From Erythrobacter fulvus (GTDB lineage Bacteria; Pseudomonadota; Alphaproteobacteria; Sphingomonadales; Sphingomonadaceae): 64,000 nucleotides of DNA. Position numbers and translations under genes: made by a program. Under the pieces are notes generated by a model that saw only the letters and a program-made list of their open reading frames with translations, was not told the origin of the DNA and made no database searches. The first letter of the stretch is position 1. Every line of letters begins with the position of its first letter. The stretch lies in contig NZ_JAQQXQ010000008.1 in NCBI RefSeq assembly GCF_028595285.1, positions 78,008 to 142,007 on the forward strand. The letters run 5' to 3'. Positions 1-7,215 of this stretch are shown here, in pieces.

Positions 1-166
1 CAGGCGGGGCGCCGGCAGGGGCAGGGGGCGGAGCGGGCTGGGTGTCCTCGCCCTCGGCAGCCGTGTCGCTGCGCTCCTCCGTCCCGTTCGCCAGCGCGGG
101 CACAGCGCCGCCGATCAGCGCTGAAGCGCACAGGGCAAGCGGAACAGCGGCAGGCAGAAGCTTCAT
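1..166 (-). CDS. Secreted proline-rich protein, N-terminal part only
   Basis: The reading frame starts at ATG 166-164 and runs off the left edge, so only about 55 residues are visible. They begin MKLLPAAVPLALC, a short basic start followed by a hydrophobic stretch, with a plausible signal peptidase I site after ALA near residue 26. The mature start is acidic (TEERSDTAAEGEDTQ) and then turns into a proline/alanine linker. This suggests an exported protein with a flexible N-terminal linker. Nothing in the visible part identifies a family. It is transcribed away from crtY, so the two share the 156-base upstream region. Confidence 0.6.
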   Translation of the reverse strand, partial: MKLLPAAVPLALCASALIGGAVPALANGTEERSDTAAEGEDTQPAPPPAPAGAPP

Positions 167-322
167 GATGCGATCCTCGGGAGAGATAGGACGGGCTTTA
201 TGCGAGTCTGTCTCAAAAACAGCGTTGCGGCCTTATGTTCCCGCGTGTGATGTTGCAACATGCTTTCATCAGGGCTGCGGCGCGGCGTCATTGCCGTTCC
301 CGTCAGGCTCGCCTAGGGCTGA
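167..322. promoter_or_regulatory. Divergent intergenic region upstream of crtY
   Basis: This gap separates the outward-reading secreted protein from crtY and must hold both promoters. Two small dyads are visible: CTGT-N7-ACAG at 208-222 and the perfect palindrome TGTTGCAACA at 251-260. Neither matches the TGT-N12-ACA spacing of the photosynthesis regulator PpsR/CrtJ. No convincing -35/-10 pair could be picked by eye, so this is a region call, not a promoter call. Confidence 0.3.
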
Positions 323-1576
323 ATGGGCATGGATGATTCACGGCAAACCGACGGCTCCGGGCACGTGCCCGCCCACGATCTGGTGATCGTCGGCGGCGGG
401 CTGGCGGGCGGGCTGATCGCGCTCGCGCTGCACCGCTATGCGCCGGGTTGCCGGTTCCTGCTGGTCGAGGCCGGACGCACGCTTGGCGGGCATCACCGCT
501 GGAGCTGGTTCGAAACCGATCTGCGCCTGCAAGCCCGCCAGCTGATGGACGGCTTCGCGCTCAACGGCTGGGACGAAGGCTACGACATCACCTTCCCCCG
601 GCTGGGCCGCACCCTGCCAACCGCATATCGCTCGCTCGCCAGCGCCGAGTTCCACCGCGCGCTGATGGCCGAACTGCCCGAAGATCGCGTGATGCTGGGT
701 GCCAAGGCCGCCACGGTCGATGCCGACGGGGTCACACTCGCTGACGGCACGCGGATCGACGCGCGGCGGGTGATCGATTGCCGCGCATTCCGCCCCTCGC
801 AACACCTTGCGGGCGGGTGGCAGGTATTCCTCGGCCAGCATTTCCGCTGCGAGGACCCGCACGGCCTCACCCGCCCCGTCATCATGGATGCCAGCGTCGA
901 TCAGGTCGCGCCCTACGGCAACGAGGCCGCCTACCGCTTCGTCTATGTCCTGCCGCTTTCGCCTACCGAGGTCTTCGTCGAGGACACCTATTACGCCGAT
1001 CAGCCGAAGATGGACGCAGAGGTGCTGAAAGGCCGGATCGCCGACTATGCCCGTCGCCACGGGTGGAAGGGCGAGGTGATCGATCAGGAAGCGGGCATCC
1101 TGCCGGTGGTGTCGGGCGGCAGCTTCCGCGCGGCACAGGCCGAAATCACCATCCCCGGCGTGGCGCTGGCGGGTGCGCGGGGCGGCTTTTCGCACCCGCT
1201 CACCAGCTACACCCTGCCCTTTGCCGCCGACAATGCGCTCGCCATTGCGCGGCTGCTGGCGAACCGTCCGGGCATCTCGGGCAATGAACTCGCCGCCTTC
1301 TGCGCCGCCCGCGCAAAACGCCACTGGCGCGCCACCGCCTATTACCGGATGCTGAGCAGGATGCTGTTCGAGGCGGCCGAGCCGGACAAGCGCGTGGTGG
1401 TGTTCGAACATTTCTACGCGCTGCGCGGTCGGCTGGTCGAACGCTTCTATGCGGGCCGTTCGACCTGGCCCGATCGTTTGCGCATCCTTACCGGCAAGCC
1501 GCCCGTAGCTATCCCGCGCGCCATTCGTGCGCTGTTTTCCTCAGGTAAGCCTTTCAAAACGGAGACCCCGGCATGA
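323..1576 (+). CDS. crtY: Lycopene beta-cyclase CrtY
   Basis: CrtY closes both ends of lycopene into beta-rings, giving beta-carotene. The 417-residue protein has a dinucleotide-binding start, VIVGGGLAGG near residues 21-30, followed by the bacterial CrtY-type segment GHHRWSWF near 56-63; the length is typical of the family. ATG 323 and the in-frame ATG 329 are both possible starts and differ by two residues. The stop overlaps the crtI start by four bases (ATGA), so the two are translationally coupled. Family and reaction are confident; the xanthophyll end product of the organism cannot be deduced from this window. Confidence 0.92.
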   Translation: MGMDDSRQTDGSGHVPAHDLVIVGGGLAGGLIALALHRYAPGCRFLLVEAGRTLGGHHRWSWFETDLRLQARQLMDGFALNGWDEGYDITFPRLGRTLPTAYRSLASAEFHRALMAELPEDRVMLGAKAATVDADGVTLADGTRIDARRVIDCRAFRPSQHLAGGWQVFLGQHFRCEDPHGLTRPVIMDASVDQVAPYGNEAAYRFVYVLPLSPTEVFVEDTYYADQPKMDAEVLKGRIADYARRHGWKGEVIDQEAGILPVVSGGSFRAAQAEITIPGVALAGARGGFSHPLTSYTLPFAADNALAIARLLANRPGISGNELAAFCAARAKRHWRATAYYRMLSRMLFEAAEPDKRVVVFEHFYALRGRLVERFYAGRSTWPDRLRILTGKPPVAIPRAIRALFSSGKPFKTETPA

Positions 1577-3132
1577 ACGCCGATGCGAAGCTCAATCTTG
1601 CTGGCACGAAGGGGGTGAACCCCGCCCTCGCCGAACGTTACGAAGGCCGTACGGCCTGCGTTATCGGATCGGGTTTCGGCGGGATGGCGCTCGCCATCCG
1701 GCTGCAATCGGCAGGCATCGCCACCACTGTGATCGAAAGCCGCGACAAGCCCGGCGGGCGCGCCTATTTCTGGGAGAAGGACGGCTTCACCTTCGACGCC
1801 GGCCCGACCGTCATCACCGATCCGCCCTGCCTTGAAGAGCTCTGGGCGCTCACCGGCCACGACATCGCCGAAGATGTCGAACTGATGAAGGTCATGCCCT
1901 TCTACCGCCTCAACTGGCCCGACGGCACGAACTTCGACTATTCGAACGACGAAGAACAACTCAACGCCGAGATCGCCAAGCTGAATCCGGCGGACGTTGC
2001 AGGCTATGCGCGCTTCCTCGAATATTCCGAGCGGGTGTACCGCGAAGGCTATCTGAAACTCGGCACCAAGCCGTTCCTCGACTTCAAGTCGATGCTCAAG
2101 GCCGCACCCGCCCTGATCAAGGAACAGGCGTGGCGCAGCGTCTACGGCATGGTGTCGAGCTATGTCGAGAACGAGAAGCTGCGCGAGGCGCTGAGCTTCC
2201 ATACGCTGCTGGTGGGCGGCAACCCGATGAACACCTCGTCGATCTACGCGCTGATCCACAAGCTGGAAAAGGACGGCGGCGTGTGGTGGGCACGCGGCGG
2301 CACCAACCGGTTGATCGCCGGCATGGTGCGCCACTTCGAACGGCTGGGCGGCACGATGCGCGTCGGCGATCCCGTGGTGCAGGTCCACACGCTGGGCACC
2401 AAGGCCACCGAGGTCGAGACCAAGAGCGGCTTCCGCCAGCGCTTCGACGCGGTTGCTTCCAACGCGGACATCATGCATTCCTACAAGGATTTGATGTCGA
2501 ACAGCCCTCGCGGCAAGCAGATGGCGAAGTCGCTGGGCCGAAAGAGCTTCAGCCCGTCGCTCTTCGTCGTCCATTTCGGGCTGGAGGGCACCTGGCCTGG
2601 CATCCCGCACCACATGATTTTGTTCGCCAAGCGCTACAAGGGCCTGCTCGACGACATTTACAAGAACGGCGTCGTGCCGGAAGATTTCGCGATCTACCTT
2701 CACCACCCGACCGTGACCGATCCGAGCATGGCGCCCGAAGGCAAGAGCACCTTCTATGCGCTCGTCCCCGTCAGCCACATGGGCAAGATGCCGCTCGACT
2801 GGGACGAGGTTGGCCCCAAGCTCGAAAAGATGATCCTCGACGAGCTGGAGCGGCGCCTGATCCCCGACATCCACAGCCGGATCGTCACCAAGTTCAGCTA
2901 CGCGCCCAAGGACTTCAAGGCCGATCTCAACGCCCACATGGGCAGCGCCTTCAGCCTTGAACCGGTGCTGTGGCAGAGCGCGTGGCTGCGCGGCCACAAC
3001 CGCGATGACGTGATCGACAATTACTACCTCGTCGGCGCGGGCACCCATCCGGGCGCTGGCATCCCCGGCGTGGTCGGCAGCGCCAAGGCGACCGCCGGGC
3101 TGATGCTGGAGGATCTGGCGAAGGCGCAGTAA
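1573..3132 (+). CDS. crtI: Phytoene desaturase CrtI
   Basis: CrtI is the FAD-dependent desaturase that converts phytoene to lycopene. The 519-residue protein shows the nucleotide-binding motif IGSGFGGMALAIRL near residues 31-44, the conserved KPGGRAY segment and DAGPT soon after, and the family C-terminal signature GAGTHPGAGIPG near 489-500. Length fits bacterial four-step desaturases. It begins inside the crtY stop and ends immediately before a repeat-bracketed insertion, so transcription towards log and crtB has to pass through that cassette. Confidence 0.95.
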   Translation: MNADAKLNLAGTKGVNPALAERYEGRTACVIGSGFGGMALAIRLQSAGIATTVIESRDKPGGRAYFWEKDGFTFDAGPTVITDPPCLEELWALTGHDIAEDVELMKVMPFYRLNWPDGTNFDYSNDEEQLNAEIAKLNPADVAGYARFLEYSERVYREGYLKLGTKPFLDFKSMLKAAPALIKEQAWRSVYGMVSSYVENEKLREALSFHTLLVGGNPMNTSSIYALIHKLEKDGGVWWARGGTNRLIAGMVRHFERLGGTMRVGDPVVQVHTLGTKATEVETKSGFRQRFDAVASNADIMHSYKDLMSNSPRGKQMAKSLGRKSFSPSLFVVHFGLEGTWPGIPHHMILFAKRYKGLLDDIYKNGVVPEDFAIYLHHPTVTDPSMAPEGKSTFYALVPVSHMGKMPLDWDEVGPKLEKMILDELERRLIPDIHSRIVTKFSYAPKDFKADLNAHMGSAFSLEPVLWQSAWLRGHNRDDVIDNYYLVGAGTHPGAGIPGVVGSAKATAGLMLEDLAKAQ

Positions 3133-3182
3133 ATCCTCCCCTTCAGGGGAGGGGAACCACCGAAGGTGGTGGAGGGGCGAGC
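3133..3182. repeat. Left inverted arm of the DUF559 cassette (REP-like)
   Basis: Directly after the crtI stop lie two small hairpins: CCTCCCC-ttca-GGGGAGG and CCACC-gaa-GGTGG, followed by GGAGGGGCGAGC. The whole arm is the near-perfect reverse complement of the segment at 3550-3604, on the other side of the DUF559 gene. Its last part, GGAGGGG at 3171-3177, sits 5 bases before the GTG start of that gene and serves as its ribosome binding site. Confidence 0.8.
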
Positions 3183-3608
3183 GTGATCAGAGGCCAGAAG
3201 GAAACCGTAAAACTCGCCCGCAAACTCCGCGCCGACATGACTCCGCCAGAAATCGTCTTGTGGCAAGCCCTGCGCCAGCGCCCCGGCGGCCACAAGTTCC
3301 GCCGCCAGCACCCCGCCGGGATCTACGTGCTCGATTTCTTCTGTTCGCACGCCCGACTGGCGATCGAGGTGGACGGCAGGGCGCACGAAAGCCCGAACGT
3401 GATCGCCAAGGACGCGGCCCGATCGCGGTTTCTTCGTGAACAAGGCGTCGCTACAATGCGCATCCCCGCGAAACTTGTGCTTGAAGATATCGAGGCTGTG
3501 GTTAGGCGGCTGGTGCAAATCTGTGATGAAAGACTTGAAGGCATGAAAGGCTCGCCCCTCCCCCACCCTGCGGGTGGTCCCCCTCCCCGTTCCGGGGAGG
3601 ACTCATGA
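3183..3608 (+). CDS. DUF559 (Vsr-like) endonuclease domain protein
   Basis: The start is GTG 3183, preceded by GGAGGGG. The 141-residue product has the DUF559 layout: an N-terminal ARKLRADMTPPEIVLWQALR segment, then KFRRQHPAG, then the core VLDFFC and AIEVDG, and REQGVATMRIP near residues 88-98. DUF559 is related to very-short-patch-repair nucleases, with the D of DFF and E of EVDG as likely catalytic acids; activity has not been shown for most members. The C-terminal tail after residue 122 (LPHPAGGPPPRSGE) is translated from the right-hand repeat and is probably not part of the fold. The stop overlaps the log start (ATGA). The gene sits inside the carotenoid gene run with repeats on both sides, which suggests a mobile cassette. 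Confidence 0.82.
   Translation: MIRGQKETVKLARKLRADMTPPEIVLWQALRQRPGGHKFRRQHPAGIYVLDFFCSHARLAIEVDGRAHESPNVIAKDAARSRFLREQGVATMRIPAKLVLEDIEAVVRRLVQICDERLEGMKGSPLPHPAGGPPPRSGEDS
3550..3604. repeat. Right inverted arm of the DUF559 cassette (REP-like)
   Basis: Read in reverse complement this segment gives CCTCCCC, a short loop, GGGGAGG, then CCACCC-GGGTGG and GGAGGGGCGAGC, matching the left arm at 3133-3182 with few differences. It overlaps the 3' end of the DUF559 frame. Its outer end (GGGGAGG, 3594-3600) lies 4 bases before ATG 3605 and is the only visible ribosome binding site of the LOG-family gene. Confidence 0.8.
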
Positions 3609-4186
3609 AACGTCTTGCTGTCTATTGCGGATCGGCCTCGCCCGAGGATCCGCGTTACATCCAGCTCGCCTATGATGTCGGCGCGCAATTGGCGCAGCGC
3701 GGGATCGGCGTCGTATATGGCGGGGGCAAGCTGGGCCTGATGGGCGCGGTCGCCAAGGGGGCCAAGGAAAATGGCGGCGAAGTCATCGGCATCATCCCGG
3801 AGGCGCTGGTCAAGGCTGAAGTCGCCAACCACGACTGCGACGAATTGATCTCCGTTTCGGGCATGCACGAGCGCAAGCAGAAGTTCACCGATCTGTCCGA
3901 CGGCTTCGTGACGCTGCCCGGCGGGGTCGGCACGATGGACGAATTGTGGGAAGCGATGAGCTGGTCGCAGCTCGGATACCACTCCGATCCGGTCGGCATC
4001 CTCAACGCTTTCGGCTTCTACGACGATCTGCTGGCCTTCAACGCGAAGATGGCAGCGGTCGGATTTGTCCGGCCCGCGCACCAGAACATCCTGATCGCGG
4101 CGGACACCATCGGCGAACTGCTCGCCAAGATGGAAGCCTACCAGCCGCACACCCCGATCTTCCGCATGAAGGCCGAGGAGCTCTAG
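3605..4186 (+). CDS. LOG-family (TIGR00730) nucleoside 5'-monophosphate phosphoribohydrolase
   Basis: The 193-residue protein carries the LOG family marks: YGGGKLGLMG near residues 38-47, MHERK near 87-91 and the phosphate-binding PGGVGTMDE near 105-113. Family members hydrolyse cytokinin riboside or adenosine monophosphates to free base and ribose phosphate; the physiological substrate in non-plant-associated bacteria is usually unknown. It lies between the DUF559 cassette and crtB, ten bases before crtB, so it is probably cotranscribed with the carotenoid genes. A role in carotenoid synthesis is not implied by the sequence. Confidence 0.85.
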   Translation: MKRLAVYCGSASPEDPRYIQLAYDVGAQLAQRGIGVVYGGGKLGLMGAVAKGAKENGGEVIGIIPEALVKAEVANHDCDELISVSGMHERKQKFTDLSDGFVTLPGGVGTMDELWEAMSWSQLGYHSDPVGILNAFGFYDDLLAFNAKMAAVGFVRPAHQNILIAADTIGELLAKMEAYQPHTPIFRMKAEEL

Positions 4187-4196
4187 GGTTCGCGCC

Positions 4197-5147
4197 ATGG
4201 CGGTCGATGCAGCAACCCGCGCCGCTTTGGTCGAGCATGCCCGGCTGTCGATCAAGAAGGGCTCGCAGAGCTTTTCCGCCGCATCGCAATTGTTCGACAA
4301 TGCGACCCGCGAACGCGCCTGGCTGCTTTACGCCTGGTGCCGCCGCGCGGACGATATTGCCGACAATCAGGAAATGGGCGGCGAATTGGGCGATCAGTCC
4401 GATCTGGCAGACCGGCTCGCGCATATCCGCCGGCTGACGGCGCTGGCTTTCGCAGGCGAGCCGACCGGCGATCCGGCTTTCGATGCGCTGGGCGTGGTCG
4501 CCGCCGAAGTGGGCCTCACCCCGCAGATGGCCGAGGATGTGATCGCAGGCTTTCAATTGGACGCAGAGGACTGGCGCCCGCGCACCGAGGCCGACATGCT
4601 GCGCTATTGCTACCACGTGGCGGGTGCGGTCGGTGTGATGATGGCGGTGGTGATGGGGGTTTCGCCGGAGGATCAGGAAACGCTCGACCGGGCGAATGAT
4701 CTCGGCCTTGCCTTCCAGCTCTCCAACATTGCCCGCGATATCGTCGAGGATGATGCGGCGGGGCGCTGCTACCTGCCGATGGAGTGGCTCGCCGAACAGG
4801 ATATCGAGCCCGGCCAGCACACCAAGCCGCATCACCGCAAGGAACTCGCCGAAATGGCCGCGCGGCTGGTCGCGCTGGTGGAAAAGCACGAGGCGGCAGC
4901 GCGCGTGGGCGCGGCAAAGCTCCCCTTCCGCAGCCGCTGGGCGGTGCTGTCTGCTGCGCGCATTTACGGCGCAATCGGCCGCAAGGTGAGGAAGCGCGGG
5001 CCCGAGGCGTGGAACAGCCGCACCTATGTCCCGCGCGCCGAAAAGGCGCTCTACGGCGTGCGCGCGTTCCTTTCCGCCGTGCTCAATCGCGAGAAGATGC
5101 CGGAGGGCGGGATCGACTGGGGGATCGCGGATTACCGGCCGCGCTAG
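4197..5147 (+). CDS. crtB: Phytoene synthase CrtB
   Basis: CrtB condenses two geranylgeranyl diphosphates head to head into phytoene, the first committed carotenoid step. The 316-residue protein has both aspartate-rich Mg-diphosphate motifs of the squalene/phytoene synthase fold: DDIAD at residues 52-56 (within YAWCRRADDIAD) and DIVED at 181-185 (within LSNIARDIVEDD). YLPMEWL follows near 192-198. It is the last gene of the carotenoid run; a REP-like palindrome follows directly. Confidence 0.93.
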   Translation: MAVDAATRAALVEHARLSIKKGSQSFSAASQLFDNATRERAWLLYAWCRRADDIADNQEMGGELGDQSDLADRLAHIRRLTALAFAGEPTGDPAFDALGVVAAEVGLTPQMAEDVIAGFQLDAEDWRPRTEADMLRYCYHVAGAVGVMMAVVMGVSPEDQETLDRANDLGLAFQLSNIARDIVEDDAAGRCYLPMEWLAEQDIEPGQHTKPHHRKELAEMAARLVALVEKHEAAARVGAAKLPFRSRWAVLSAARIYGAIGRKVRKRGPEAWNSRTYVPRAEKALYGVRAFLSAVLNREKMPEGGIDWGIADYRPR

Positions 5148-5154
5148 CCTTCAA

Positions 5155-5220
5155 CCGTTCGCCTCGATCGCAGTCGAGAAGCCTTGCGCGAGGTGCTGCG
5201 ACTACGCTCGACACGAAAGG
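5155..5220. repeat. REP-like inverted repeat, copy 1 (TCGA-rich)
   Basis: The segment reads GTTCGCCTCGATCGCAGTCGAGA, about 20 bases of loop, then TGCGACTACGCTCGACACGAA, so the two arms are imperfect reverse complements. The same layout recurs at 47140-47204. It fills the space between crtB and the carboxylase gene and could act as a transcript-end hairpin for the carotenoid run. Arms here have diverged more than in the second copy. Confidence 0.6.
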
Positions 5221-5243
5221 AGGGCGGGGCTAATCCGGCGGGC

Positions 5244-7112
5244 ATGATCCGCAAACTCCTGATCGCCAATCGCGGCGAAATCGCCTGCCGCATTATCCGC
5301 ACCGCCCGCGCAATGGGGATCGCCACCGTCGCGGTCTATTCCGATGCCGATGCCAAGGCGCTGCATGTGCGTTCCGCCGATGAAGCGGTGCATATCGGTC
5401 CCTCGCCTGCGGCGGAGAGCTATCTGGTGGGGGCGAAGATCATCGCGGCGGCCAAGCAGACCGGGGCGGATGCGGTGCATCCGGGTTACGGCTTCCTCTC
5501 GGAGAATGCCGATTTCGCGCAGGCCGTGATCGACGCAGGGCTGATCTGGGTCGGCCCCAGGCCTGCCAGCATCCGCGCGATGGGGTTGAAGGACGCGGCC
5601 AAGCAGCTGATGCGCAGCGCGGGCGTGCCGGTGACGCCGGGCTACGATGGCTCGGATCAGTCGGTAGAGCGGCTCACCAAGGAGGCCGAGGCCATCGGCT
5701 ACCCGGTCCTGATCAAAGCTGTCGCAGGCGGCGGCGGGAAGGGGATGCGCAAGGTCGATGCCCCCGCCGATTTCGCCGCTGCGCTCGAAAGCTGCCGCCG
5801 CGAGGCCAAGGCCTCCTTCGGCAATGACGAGGTGCTCTTGGAGAAGTGGATCACCTCGCCCCGTCATATCGAGGTGCAGGTGTTCGGCGATGCCCACGGC
5901 AACGTCGTCCACCTGTTCGAACGCGACTGTTCCTTGCAGCGCCGCCACCAGAAAGTGATCGAGGAAGCCCCCGCCCCCGGCATGGACGCGGCCACCCGCG
6001 AAGCGATCTGCGCCGCCGCCGTGCGCGCCGCCAAGGCGGTCGATTACGAGGGCGCGGGCACGATCGAATTCATCGCCGATGCCTCCGAAGGCCTGCGCGC
6101 GGATCGCATCTTCTTCATGGAGATGAACACCCGGCTTCAGGTGGAACACCCCGTCACCGAGGAAATCACCGGGGTCGATCTGGTCGAATGGCAACTGCGC
6201 GTGGCGAGCGGCGAGCCGCTGCCCAAGCGGCAGGACGAGCTGTCGATCAACGGCCATGCGATTGAGGCGCGGTTGTATGCGGAAGACCCGGCGAAGGGGT
6301 TTTTGCCGAGCACGGGACGGCTCGACTACCTCCTGTTCCAAGACGGCGGGCGCGTCGAGACAGGGGTTGAAGAAGGTGACGCGATTTCACCGTTCTACGA
6401 TCCAATGATCGCCAAACTCGTTGCTTGGGGAAAGACACGGGAAGAAGCAAACGACCGTCTTTTCCAGATGGTGTCGTCGGTTGAAATCTGGCCCGTCCGG
6501 TCAAATGCCGGATTCCTCAGCAGAACTCTGGAACACCCTGACTTCGAGAACGCGATCCTCGATACAGGATTCATCGCCGAGCGCTTACACTCGTTGATCC
6601 CACCTGAAGCCGCAGAGGACCACGTTTGGCAAAGAGCTGCTGAGGCTGCTCTGCTCGACGTCGTTTCAGATAACGAGGGGCTGGCTGGCTTCCGTTTGAA
6701 CTCAACCCCCAAGATTTCGGTCACGTTGTCGCACAACGGTGAGACCAGAACGCTCCCGTTCGAACCTGCTGTTGCTGGCTCAACCAGCTACCACGATGAC
6801 CAACGGGTGTTGGTCTTCGATTATGGCTCAACGTACGAGTTCGAAAGAGGCGCGCGCGGCACCGGCCAAGCCTCCGCCGCAGATGGCGCGATCCTCGCGC
6901 CGATGCCGGGCAAGGTCATCGCGGTCGATGTCGTCGAGGGGCAGGCCGTCACCGCCGGGCAGCGGCTCATGGTGCTCGAGGCGATGAAGATGGAGCACGC
7001 CCTCACCGCGCCGTTCGACGGGGTGGTCGAGGGGCTTAGCGTGAGCGCAGGCGCGCAGGTGCAGGTCGAGGCGGTGTTGTGCACGGTGGTGCCTGGGGCT
7101 TCGGAAAAATAA
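5244..7112 (+). CDS. Acyl-CoA carboxylase alpha subunit (biotin carboxylase plus biotin carrier)
   Basis: ATG 5244 is chosen because IRKLLIANRGEIACRI is the standard biotin carboxylase start; an upstream ATG at 5184 would add residues coded by the repeat. The 622-residue protein has an ATP-grasp glycine loop (GGGGKGMRK), the FMEMNTRLQVEHPVTE active-site segment and a C-terminal carrier domain with biotinyl Lys582 in EAMKMEH. It carboxylates biotin for the transferase encoded at 7216. Propionyl-, methylcrotonyl- or other acyl-CoA cannot be told apart by eye. Roughly residues 365-537 (6340-6855) use codons unlike the rest of the gene (TCA, AGA, ACA, CCA, GTT, GCT), which suggests replacement by recombination. 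Confidence 0.88.
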   Translation: MIRKLLIANRGEIACRIIRTARAMGIATVAVYSDADAKALHVRSADEAVHIGPSPAAESYLVGAKIIAAAKQTGADAVHPGYGFLSENADFAQAVIDAGLIWVGPRPASIRAMGLKDAAKQLMRSAGVPVTPGYDGSDQSVERLTKEAEAIGYPVLIKAVAGGGGKGMRKVDAPADFAAALESCRREAKASFGNDEVLLEKWITSPRHIEVQVFGDAHGNVVHLFERDCSLQRRHQKVIEEAPAPGMDAATREAICAAAVRAAKAVDYEGAGTIEFIADASEGLRADRIFFMEMNTRLQVEHPVTEEITGVDLVEWQLRVASGEPLPKRQDELSINGHAIEARLYAEDPAKGFLPSTGRLDYLLFQDGGRVETGVEEGDAISPFYDPMIAKLVAWGKTREEANDRLFQMVSSVEIWPVRSNAGFLSRTLEHPDFENAILDTGFIAERLHSLIPPEAAEDHVWQRAAEAALLDVVSDNEGLAGFRLNSTPKISVTLSHNGETRTLPFEPAVAGSTSYHDDQRVLVFDYGSTYEFERGARGTGQASAADGAILAPMPGKVIAVDVVEGQAVTAGQRLMVLEAMKMEHALTAPFDGVVEGLSVSAGAQVQVEAVLCTVVPGASEK

Positions 7113-7114
7113 TT

Positions 7115-7195
7115 CGTCACCCCAGCGAAAGCTGGGGCCTAGGGCGGCAAGCGCTGTACCAAGAGGCCCTAGGTCCCAGCTTTCGCTGGGATGAC
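7115..7195. repeat. Palindromic intergenic repeat between carboxylase genes
   Basis: The left arm GTCACCCCAGCGAAAGCTGG (continuing GGCCTAGGGC, to 7145) and the right arm GCCCTAGGTCCCAGCTTTCG (continuing CTGGGATGAC, from 7166) are near-perfect reverse complements around a loop of about 20 bases. Each arm also contains its own small hairpin (CCCAGC-GAAA-GCTGGG). Such elements are frequent in sphingomonad intergenic DNA. It starts three bases after the alpha-subunit stop and ends 20 bases before the beta-subunit start. Confidence 0.8.
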
Positions 7196-7215
7196 GATGT
7201 GCGTAGGGGTGGGGA

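Noticed and set aside
167..322. PpsR/CrtJ light-oxygen operator upstream of crtY
   Set aside because: TGT and ACA triplets occur, but none with the required 12-base spacing; only shorter dyads are present.
5184..5243. Earlier ATG for the acyl-CoA carboxylase alpha gene
   Set aside because: Its first residues are coded by the REP-like repeat; the family start is MIRKLLIANRGEI at 5244.
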